Assembly (NCBI RefSeq): GCF_019355555.1
Contig: NZ_CP072142.1
Coordinates: 744,001 to 808,000 of the forward strand
DNA: 64,000 nt
Direction of reading: 5' to 3'
Source of the DNA: Rhizobium sp. L51/94
Lineage (GTDB): Bacteria > Pseudomonadota > Alphaproteobacteria > Rhizobiales > Rhizobiaceae
The notes beneath the pieces are model-generated. The model searched no databases, was not told where the DNA came from, and saw only the letters and a list, made by a program, of their open reading frames with translations. Shown one piece after another: positions 27,039 through 34,320 of this stretch; within the stretch, counting starts at the first letter, position 1; every line of letters begins with the position of its first letter. The translations under genes and the position numbers were made by a program.

Positions 27039-27782
27039 TGATGAGGTTGCTTCAAGGTAGCGTGTCTAGCGCAGCGCAGCGCAGTCAGGCTGTAAATCGG
27101 CTAGGGGTCCCGATGCCGATACGCATGATAAACGCTTGTTATTCCTCACGTTGATAGGGTCATTTCTGGGCTCTGACTCACACCGGAGGATAGACAACCT
27201 AAAAGGGTGACGGCGATCGATAGGGGAAAATCCCTGATGCGGACGCTCTTGCGGACAGCGGTTGCGACAACCCGCAAAGTCAGGGCAGCGATCTGATGCT
27301 GCCTCAACGTCTCAATCAGCGTGATCGTCAGTCACAATTTGCCATGCCTGCACGTCTTAGGTGTGTGTTTCGTCTGTCGGCCTCGGCAGATCTTAAATGG
27401 ACGATGCTCTTCCATGTTAAACAAGAGAGCTTTGCCGACGCGTTGGCACCCTGCCTGGCGCTATGAGACGGAGAGCGCGGGACGAGGGTTGACGACATTT
27501 GCAACCCGGCGCGAAACAATTTCGACGTTATCAGTCTTCAGCGGCATCGGAGATCGGGTTCGTGACTGCGAATGACGTCAAGACTAATTGGCAACGGCCG
27601 TTCGATTTGTGAACAGTTGTATCATCGAGTAATATTTGGTTAACTATAGGGCGAATAAGGGCCGGCGCTCTTATTGGTCCGCTTAGTATTAGCTGCTAGA
27701 AAAATACTCGAGCTTGCATCGTCGTTTTTAGCAGGATACGCCTGTATCTTGTCGACACCATCTTTGATACACAAGGACAGTT
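27039..27782. other. Intergenic, nothing recognised
   Basis: About 740 bases between the MBL gene and a short unknown gene. No frame resembles a family, and I see no strong promoter or terminator. A short repetitive stretch GCAGCGCAGCGCAG lies near 27070. Confidence 0.4.
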
Positions 27783-28133
27783 ATGAGCGCCTGTTTTAAA
27801 GCCGGCAGGAACGTCGACATTGAATTGCGACTGATCTCCTATGCGGACGCTGCCCATGTCGATCGCGTCGACTATCAGCTGTCCGAGGATTCGCGAGAGG
27901 CGGTGGCGACGTTCAGGTGTGAGAGCTTTGGAGACTGCGTGGTATTCCTGGAGCTGAGCGACGAGGCCTTGGTTACGGAAAGCGATTTGGCGACCATGGC
28001 CATGCTTGCCAATGCGGAGCTCGAGAGGATCGTCTGCGACAGCGGTTATGGCGCGGTGTTCGATATCATAAGACAGAGCTCTCCCGTAACAGTCCCGGAT
28101 CGTTTCAGGATCGAATACAAGCAGTTTCAATAG
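27783..28133 (+). CDS. Hypothetical protein, 116 residues
   Basis: A complete small acidic protein with no recognised family. It has a beta-alpha-beta look (NVDIELRLISYADAAHVDRV, AVATFRCESFGDCVVFLELS, ESDLATMAMLANAELERIV) and no signal peptide or membrane segment. It precedes the FeeM-like gene by about 450 bases in the same direction, but the gap argues against one transcript. Start at the first ATG. Confidence 0.5.
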   Translation: MSACFKAGRNVDIELRLISYADAAHVDRVDYQLSEDSREAVATFRCESFGDCVVFLELSDEALVTESDLATMAMLANAELERIVCDSGYGAVFDIIRQSSPVTVPDRFRIEYKQFQ

Positions 28134-28580
28134 GTCGCCGTACCTTTCCCACAGTTTGCCGGAATTTCCGTTCCGTCGAAAAAGCATGTCAAAAGATCGG
28201 CGGTGTGAAGACCGCGACTGCCATCTCGCTTTGCCAATGTTGGCGGGTCTGGACACGTGTTGAATGGTATCCAACTCGGCCACATCAACGTTCCCGGTAC
28301 ATAGGGCGCACGTCTATTCCGTCGCGCGACAACCAGAGTGTGAAACTGGTGGAAGCCCGCACGGCTCGCAGCCCTCGTTTTGCTGTTGCCGCCCGTTCAC
28401 TGCGAAACCAGCAGAAATGCAAGCCATCGACGCCGGCGGCCAACCTAAAGTTGCGTGGCGAGGGGCTCGCGGCCCTTTGCAAATTAACCATATTGTGAAC
28501 GGTGGAGGCGATCGATCGCGACGAGGATTGTTATGATTTTAATAAATCGTTAGGATCTTTTGGGGGCAAAGGAAAAGACG
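28134..28580. other. Leader of the FeeM-like gene
   Basis: No gene supported. It contains the self-complementary GCGATCGATCGCG near 28510 about 70 bases before the FeeM-like start, a possible regulator site. Nothing else stands out. Confidence 0.4.
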
Positions 28581-29333
28581 ATGACGGTGCGCAATAAATC
28601 TTTACACCCTCTGGCTGCCACGACAAGCTTTGCGGCTCAAGGACTTGCCGCACTCAATCGGATTGAATACCGACGCGTCGTCGCCGGTAACGATCTCGAA
28701 GAGATTTTCCGCCTGCGATACAACGCCTATCGGCGCGAAGAACTGATCGAGTCCGATGCGTCCCATCAGAGCGCGGACGCCTATGACAGTTCGCCGAATG
28801 CCCAGATTTTCGGCCTCTATTTCGAGGATCGTCTCGCGAGCTCGCTTCGCATTCATTTCGCGACACCCACAGAGCGAACTTGTCCAACGAATTCGCATTT
28901 TCCCGGCGCTCTGGAGTCCCATTTTGACAGAGGTTTCAAATTTATCGATTCCAGTCGCTTTTGCGCCGATTCATACCTGTCCGGTATCCTTCCATTTCTG
29001 CCCTTCATGACGATACGGCTGACGGCGATGGCATGCATCTTTTTCGACGCAGACTTCACGCTGTCCGTTATTCGTCCGGAGCATGCAGGCTTTTATAAGC
29101 GTTACTACGGCATGAAAAAATGGAGAGGCAGCCAGAAGGTCGACTGGTTCGCCCATGAAGTGGATCTCTACGCCAATGGAAAACTCGAAAACAGCGATTC
29201 CATCCTGAGTCGACTTCCTTTCTTCAGATCCCTGAGCTCAGAACGCAAACGCCTTTTCAGCACGCCGCCGGAGGGTGTGGAATCCGTTTCGGTCATTCCG
29301 TCGGCTGAAGCCGCAATTTTGATCGCGCGTTAG
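28581..29333 (+). CDS. FeeM-like N-acyltransferase (acyl-homoserine-lactone-synthase fold)
   Basis: A 250-residue protein with the GNAT-like fold of autoinducer and N-acyl amino acid synthases: YRRVVAGNDLEEIFRLRYNA and YRREELIESD are the LuxI/FeeM-type N-terminus, ASSLRIHF the arginine strand, and FIDSSRFCADSYLSG the mid-domain. FeeM-type enzymes load acyl chains from acyl-carrier protein onto amino acids. Neither acceptor nor product can be named. AAGGAAAAG precedes the ATG; a TTG at 28560 is an alternative. It ends at a terminator and converges on a c-di-GMP enzyme. Confidence 0.7.
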   Translation: MTVRNKSLHPLAATTSFAAQGLAALNRIEYRRVVAGNDLEEIFRLRYNAYRREELIESDASHQSADAYDSSPNAQIFGLYFEDRLASSLRIHFATPTERTCPTNSHFPGALESHFDRGFKFIDSSRFCADSYLSGILPFLPFMTIRLTAMACIFFDADFTLSVIRPEHAGFYKRYYGMKKWRGSQKVDWFAHEVDLYANGKLENSDSILSRLPFFRSLSSERKRLFSTPPEGVESVSVIPSAEAAILIAR

Positions 29334-29367
29334 ATCTTTCGTTCCAACATTGCCTGCGACACCCGTT

Positions 29368-29389
29368 AACCGCACAGGTCGGTTTTTTT
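29368..29389 (+). terminator. Rho-independent terminator after the FeeM-like gene
   Basis: Stem AACCG (29368-29372) and CGGTT (29380-29384), loop CACAGGT, then a run of T to 29389; 35 bases after the stop. Confidence 0.6.
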
Positions 29390-29558
29390 GTTCTAACAGG
29401 CAAATCGCGTCATCGTGGATGCCCCGATATCGTGTCTGACAAAAGGTCAATCGGACGCAATATAAGGCTTTTTATGCCGCCTTTGGCCGGACCTCTCTTC
29501 GCTCAATCATGGCAGGCGAGTGCGTGCATCTGAGCAAATACGACCACCGATGGCGGCA

Positions 29559-31997
29559 TCAAGGCTTTTTGATCCGAACAACTTTCTTTCCCGTCTGCCC
29601 TTTGTCAATCGCCAGGAGTTCATCTATGCGCGCATTGATGTCGTCGTTCACCATCGGCCGCCCAAACAAATAGCCCTGAATGAGATCGACATTGGACATC
29701 TGTATAATATTAAGCTGCTCGAGCGTCTCCACCCCTTCAACCACGATCCCGAACCCAAGGGATTTGGTAAAGGTGACCATCGAGGTGAAAAACGTTCTGG
29801 CACGCTGATCCGTGACAATGTTCTCGACAAACGACCGATCTATTTTCAGTTTATCAAGTGGCATGTCGTTGATGAGCGCCAGGTTGGAATACCCAGTTCC
29901 GAAATCATCAATGGCGATCCTGATCCCCATATCTTGCAGATTGCGCAGGACGCCTGCGGCTTGGCCGCGGTCCTTTACGAAAACGCTTTCTGTCACCTCT
30001 ATTTGCAGTCGATGCGGGTCAAGTTTAGCACTGGTAAGCGCAATTTTTATGACGTCGAGTATCCTGTGGTTGGCAAGGTCAACGGCGCTCAGGTTGACCG
30101 ACACGCATATGGTCGGGTCGTGCCACCCGGCGCAATCCCTGCAGGCACGGTTCATCATGGACACTGTCAGCTCGTGAATAAACCCGTATTGCTCGGCGAT
30201 GGGAATAAATCGCGCCGGCACGATGCTACCGAGTTCCGGGTGGTGCCAGCGCGCCAACGCCTCACAGCAGACCAGCCTGGCGCCGTCGGGCGTGTACATT
30301 GGCTGGTAGACTGGCGTGATGTAACCCTCGCGCAGGGCGATCCTGAAGTCATCCTTCAGCTTCTGTTCCTTGTGATACTCTGCAGCCATCGCCTCATCGA
30401 ATTGCAACCAGCCGATATCAGGCTCTTTCTTGGCTGTCAGAAGCGCGACATCGGCCTTTTTCATAGCATCTTCGAGGACGAACGAGTCCTTTCTACAGAT
30501 GACCACGCCGCCCGAACATTTGATATCAAGCTTGCTCACGCGCTGCATGACGACACCGTCATCATTGTCGCCATCGTCCGCAATTTCATAACGGCGGCAA
30601 AGTCGCGTGAAGATTTTGTCTAGCTCCTCCTTGATATGGCGCTCATCCTTGAGGCCCAAAATCGCGATCATGAATTCGTCGCCGCCCCAGCGCCCGCGCA
30701 GCATGCGCTCGGTCTCGAGCGCGTTGATCGCCTGGCCAACACTGCGAATGGCGGCGTCGCCCGTCGCGTGGCCAAAATTGTCATTGATGAGCTTGAACTT
30801 GTTGATATCGAGTTGCCCGATGGCGATCAATTCTTCATCGCCCATCCCTTGCACGGCTTCGTTGATCTGTTCGATCAGGTAACGGCGGTTTGGCAGCCCG
30901 GACAGGTGGTCGAAGTTCGCATTGAGCCTGGCTCTCTCATAGGCCTCGACCCTCAGTGTTACGTCCTCGCAAATAAGGACGGCACCGCCAATGGCCTCAT
31001 CCTCTTTCGGGGTTCTCGTTGGTAGTTTGTTGACGGTCAACTGGATATGCTTGTCACCGATGTTGACCGTCTTTGAGGCCGAGTCGCCACCCATGAGGTC
31101 GCCAATTGCCGCCCTTAACTCGGACGCTTCGCCACGGGTCAGTTGATTGCTGACCATGCCAAGGGTGACCAGTCGCAAAAGGCGCGTCCTGTTGGCCACA
31201 ACCGCCGCCTGGTCCGGGATGCCAAACATTCTTGCGGCCTTGAAGTTCATGATGGAGACCTTGTCGTTGTCGTCGATCATGATGAGGCCGCCAGGCATAT
31301 AGTTCAGAGCCGCTTCGAACAGCTTCCGAAAAGCATTGGCGTGATGAAGGTTGGTCAAACTGCTGTACAGGATTCCACGGACCTGGCGCGCCATCTGGCG
31401 TGCAATCAGCATGACGGGAAGGAGCAGAAGGGCCGTGACGACCATGATTTTATCATTCGCCAAGACACCCTTGAGTGCCAAAGTTAACATCATGGGCGCG
31501 CAGGTGATGAAGACGAGAGCGTCGATGTTAAACTTGTCGCCGAAGTTCTTGCCGACCACCGAGTTCAATGTCCCGAGCGCCAGACCAATTGCAGCGAGCG
31601 TGGCAAGGGAACCGGGATCGATCCAGACGGTAAAACAGGAGATAAAAGCCAGGCAAAGGGCCGTGGAGCAGGAACCGATGATATAGCGGGCTCTCCAGAT
31701 ACGGATCTGGGCGTCCGTGACCTCATACCCGCGTTTGCGGGCCATCTGCCTATTGAAGTTGGACGAGTCCCACATCCGCACGGCGAGAATGAGAGTTAGG
31801 ACAGCGATCAGATATAGGAATTCGCTGCGGCCAAGGTTGAAGTAGCCGAGCAGACAGACCGCGCATTGCGAAACCCAGCCCGTGACCAGCGTCTCTGTCT
31901 GCATGAAAAGTGTGTCGACGAAAGACTTTTTAATAGACGGCGGAAGGGTTTCTTGCGCGAAGAGTGTTTTCAATCTCGTGGCTTTCACCTGGATCAC
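29559..31997 (-). CDS. Membrane PAS-GGDEF-EAL c-di-GMP turnover protein
   Basis: An 812-residue protein. About five hydrophobic segments (residues 40-200) form a membrane sensor, a PAS domain follows (about 225-350), then GGDEF (motif RWGGDEF, 436-442) and EAL (CCEALARW, 577-584; NLS and DDFGTGYSNL later). Both catalytic motifs are complete, so it could make or break c-di-GMP. The GGDEF inhibitory site RxxD is not obvious before the motif. It is convergent with the FeeM-like gene across a terminator. Regulation is not visible. Confidence 0.85.
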   Translation of the reverse strand: MIQVKATRLKTLFAQETLPPSIKKSFVDTLFMQTETLVTGWVSQCAVCLLGYFNLGRSEFLYLIAVLTLILAVRMWDSSNFNRQMARKRGYEVTDAQIRIWRARYIIGSCSTALCLAFISCFTVWIDPGSLATLAAIGLALGTLNSVVGKNFGDKFNIDALVFITCAPMMLTLALKGVLANDKIMVVTALLLLPVMLIARQMARQVRGILYSSLTNLHHANAFRKLFEAALNYMPGGLIMIDDNDKVSIMNFKAARMFGIPDQAAVVANRTRLLRLVTLGMVSNQLTRGEASELRAAIGDLMGGDSASKTVNIGDKHIQLTVNKLPTRTPKEDEAIGGAVLICEDVTLRVEAYERARLNANFDHLSGLPNRRYLIEQINEAVQGMGDEELIAIGQLDINKFKLINDNFGHATGDAAIRSVGQAINALETERMLRGRWGGDEFMIAILGLKDERHIKEELDKIFTRLCRRYEIADDGDNDDGVVMQRVSKLDIKCSGGVVICRKDSFVLEDAMKKADVALLTAKKEPDIGWLQFDEAMAAEYHKEQKLKDDFRIALREGYITPVYQPMYTPDGARLVCCEALARWHHPELGSIVPARFIPIAEQYGFIHELTVSMMNRACRDCAGWHDPTICVSVNLSAVDLANHRILDVIKIALTSAKLDPHRLQIEVTESVFVKDRGQAAGVLRNLQDMGIRIAIDDFGTGYSNLALINDMPLDKLKIDRSFVENIVTDQRARTFFTSMVTFTKSLGFGIVVEGVETLEQLNIIQMSNVDLIQGYLFGRPMVNDDINARIDELLAIDKGQTGKKVVRIKKP

Positions 31998-32496
31998 CTA
32001 ACGACAGTAGTATTGCCCGTTTACCATCTGCAAAATTTATCCAAGAGATATGAAATATTCAGCACTCACGCAAAGGGAAACCCCCACTGCGCGATGTTAC
32101 TTTGTACATCGTTAATAGAACCTGTGGCGTGAAGCTTTACTGCGCAGGCGTCCCATGCCGCTGTACGGAACTGGCACTGCTGGTTCGCACGTTTTCCTCA
32201 CGGTGCCACACGTACTTGTCCCGAGCTAATTGTGTGTCCTCACATTGCTCGTCCTCGCAACGCGAGCATAGCCGAGGATCCGTTGCGGCATCGACTGGTT
32301 GTTGGTGTCTAATGGTGTCTGTTGGCTCACCGTCGTGCGTCCTCCCATCAGCCCTATAGTTTTCTGTATAAACAATGAGCGTCAGTAACCCCGCTGTTCC
32401 AAGTGCGTTTTAGGACCTTCACAGAAAGCTTTCTGCGGCAAAGCGCCTTCGTCGTGCGGCCGAAGGGGCAGAGAGCGTAAAAATCGCTTGCTACCC
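31998..32496. other. Intergenic, nothing recognised
   Basis: About 500 bases upstream of the GGDEF-EAL gene and before repeat copy B. No protein-like frame in either strand. Confidence 0.4.
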
Positions 32497-32686
32497 ATGA
32501 TTTCCGCTCAGGTCGGTCGCGGGGCAAAGTTCGCCATGCAACAGGGTCATTTTTTGCACGACAAACCCTGTCGCAATGTGAGGCTCGACGGCAATTCCTG
32601 AACGGAGGTTTGTCGTATAGGTTGCTATAGTAGGAATAGTCGATATAAGCGTCCCTCGGGTTCCGGATACTAGGTGTCAGGGTCTT
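32497..32686. repeat. 190-bp direct repeat, copy B
   Basis: Ungapped match to 22409-22598, 178 of 190 bases identical, same orientation. The two inverted repeats and the TGCTATAGT box are conserved. Similarity ends abruptly at both sides at the same relative base, so the unit has defined ends. Confidence 0.85.
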
Positions 32687-32689
32687 GAG

Positions 32690-33052
32690 AAAGCCGAAAT
32701 TGAGAGCTACGGCGTTTATCTAAAAGATAAATCGCGTTCACCGAGTCGCGGCGGCAACAAGCGCGCCTGGCACCAACACGTCATGGTGATCGCCGGAGAG
32801 AAATATTCTTTTCTAGCAGCATGGTCGGGCAAACTTGTATTCAAAGGCGAAACTGTAAACTTCGAGTGGGACTGGTATGAAACCCATAATCGTGCGTTAC
32901 GCATTTCGGTAAGGTTTTTTGATATAAGGCAGCCAGATCAGAGAGACAGTTGCGTCGCGAGGACCCTTACCCCTTGGTCGGGATGCCTATCGATCTCTTC
33001 AGGATTGGCGGACTGTGGCGGAGGTTGCGCTCAGACTTTCGGAAGCGAATAG
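32690..33052 (+). CDS. Possible protein fragment starting at the repeat boundary
   Basis: An open frame begins in the end of repeat copy B and reads AEIESYGVYLKDKSRSPSRG, then VMVIAGEKYSFLAAWSGKLV and NFEWDWYETHNRALRISVRF. The first ATG is at 32783. The composition looks like protein in the first 80 residues, less so after DIRQPDQ. No family recognised. It may be the tail of a gene cut by the repeat. It overlaps the end of the opposite DUF5615 gene by about 20 bases. Confidence 0.25.
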   Translation, partial: KAEIESYGVYLKDKSRSPSRGGNKRAWHQHVMVIAGEKYSFLAAWSGKLVFKGETVNFEWDWYETHNRALRISVRFFDIRQPDQRDSCVARTLTPWSGCLSISSGLADCGGGCAQTFGSE

Positions 33053-33409
33053 CAGGTGAGCACCGCGCTGTCTTCGCCCTCAATAGTCACTTCGATGACT
33101 TCGTTGACGAAGTCCTGCCCCACGACGAATTCTTCCAGAATGAGCGCGAACAATTCCTGTTGTAGGGCCGGTAGGACCTGCGGAACAATGATCACCAAGC
33201 CCGCATGAAACTCTTCTTTTGCATAGAGCTTGCGAAAGTCGCGAGTGTTGTTCGTTACGAATGTGAAATCCTCGGCCACGATCCGCGGCATTATCCCAGT
33301 CCGTTTCGCCGCTCAAACCCAGCCAGTTGACAGGGGAGCAGTCGTGGCCGGCACTTTGGGCCACGGCAACGAGCGACGTGTGAAGGCATTCGTCGATCAT
33401 AAATTTCAC
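33031..33409 (-). pseudogene. DUF5615 PIN-like toxin, frameshifted (VapC45-like)
   Basis: The N-terminus KFMIDECLHTSLVAVAQSAG and NWLGLSGETDWD belongs to DUF5615 PIN-like nucleases, with the first acidic residues in MIDECL. At about 33290 the frame is broken; the rest (MPRIVAEDFTFVTNNTRDF, then EEFHAGLVIIVPQVLP) continues in another frame to a stop at 33031. One base too many or two missing explains it. Without correction the active site is incomplete. It overlaps the DUF433 antitoxin by four bases, the usual toxin-antitoxin arrangement. Confidence 0.65.
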
Positions 33410-34026
33410 GATGCCGAGCCGGACGAATTGGAAGTCGTCCCAACACGCAAACGCTTTGTGGATGTCGCCTTCAATCCGAGTTCAGACAGCTTTCGCGGCC
33501 GTCCCCTTGCCGGATGGGCGGCAGCCCAGATTTCAGCAGACTCAACCATTCCTGGGCTGAGAGACGGATAGCCTTCAAGAATTTCCGATGTACTAGCCCC
33601 CTGAGCTTTCATCGCGGCGATCATTCTCACTGGAATGCGGGTCCCTTTGTAAACTGGCTCTCCACCCATGACTCCCTTGACGATTTGTATCACCTGCTCT
33701 GCCTGCCTCAGTGATTCAGCCCGTGCTGCTAACTGTTTACGGGCGCGCGCAACATCCACGATGAGATAGTCGTCCGCCCGTACCGTATCCGCGTCGGGGT
33801 TCTGTTCGATGGTGTCGAACAGTCGTTTGCGGCGCTTGGCAGATAGGATTGACCCTACCCCATACCAAAGCTTCAGCCGCAACAGATCGTCATCATTGAG
33901 CGTACGCCCTTCGCCCCCGATAAACTGCGCAATGATTTGCTTGTCGATCGCGTTGTGCACCGACTTCACTGCGATCTCGCTCAGAGCTGCAGCTTCAGTC
34001 GGCGTATAGGCGCGTGAAACAGCCAT
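33406..34026 (-). CDS. DUF433 antitoxin with N-terminal HTH (VapB45-like)
   Basis: A 206-residue protein. The N-terminus (YTPTEAAALSEIAVKSVHNA) is MerR-like DNA-binding; the C-terminal DUF433 part contains GVMGGEPVYKGTRIPVRMIA and EILEGYPSLSPGMVESAEIW. In VapBC45-like systems this protein blocks the adjacent DUF5615 PIN-like nuclease and represses the operon. The ATG at 34026 is chosen because GGAG sits seven bases upstream; an ATG two codons earlier is too close. The gene looks intact although its toxin is frameshifted. Confidence 0.75.
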   Translation of the reverse strand: MAVSRAYTPTEAAALSEIAVKSVHNAIDKQIIAQFIGGEGRTLNDDDLLRLKLWYGVGSILSAKRRKRLFDTIEQNPDADTVRADDYLIVDVARARKQLAARAESLRQAEQVIQIVKGVMGGEPVYKGTRIPVRMIAAMKAQGASTSEILEGYPSLSPGMVESAEIWAAAHPARGRPRKLSELGLKATSTKRLRVGTTSNSSGSAS

Positions 34027-34031
34027 AATCA

Positions 34032-34047
34032 TTCTCCTTTTGGAGAA
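34032..34047 (-). promoter_or_regulatory. Hairpin covering the ribosome binding site of the DUF433 gene
   Basis: Perfect inverted repeat TTCTCC-N4-GGAGAA. On the gene strand the right arm is the Shine-Dalgarno sequence of the antitoxin gene. It may limit translation or be an operator. Confidence 0.4.
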
Positions 34048-34262
34048 GGATATGATGCGACGAATGCTGGTGGTAAAGCCCTCATATTCGAGTTTTCTGC
34101 AATCTCTTTTCAATCACTCATCCAAGGCCAGGAGGCGATGGATTGGCACCTTTTGGCGATAGTGATGCGGAGTTGGAAGTGAGCGATGCTGATGGGTTCA
34201 ATTCGAAATGCCCCTCGGGATAAGGGGTATCAGTCTTTCGCATCGATTGGCCAGATTTTCCC

Positions 34263-34293
34263 TTGCACCTCTAGTCGCTAGAGGTCGTAGAAC
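34263..34293 (+). promoter_or_regulatory. MerR-type metal-responsive promoter of the P-type ATPase
   Basis: TTGCAC (34263-34268) and TAGAAC (34288-34293) are separated by 19 bases, the overlong spacing typical of MerR-family promoters. The spacer holds a perfect dyad, ACCTCTAG-N3-CTAGAGGT (34267-34285), of the ZntR/CadR/PbrR kind. No MerR gene is in the neighbourhood. Confidence 0.75.
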
Positions 34294-34320
34294 TCTCACG
34301 GTGATAGTGAGGATTCCGAG

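Noticed and set aside
29520..30623. 367-codon plus-strand frame opposite the GGDEF-EAL gene
   Set aside because: Antisense to EAL and GGDEF domains; a codon-bias shadow.
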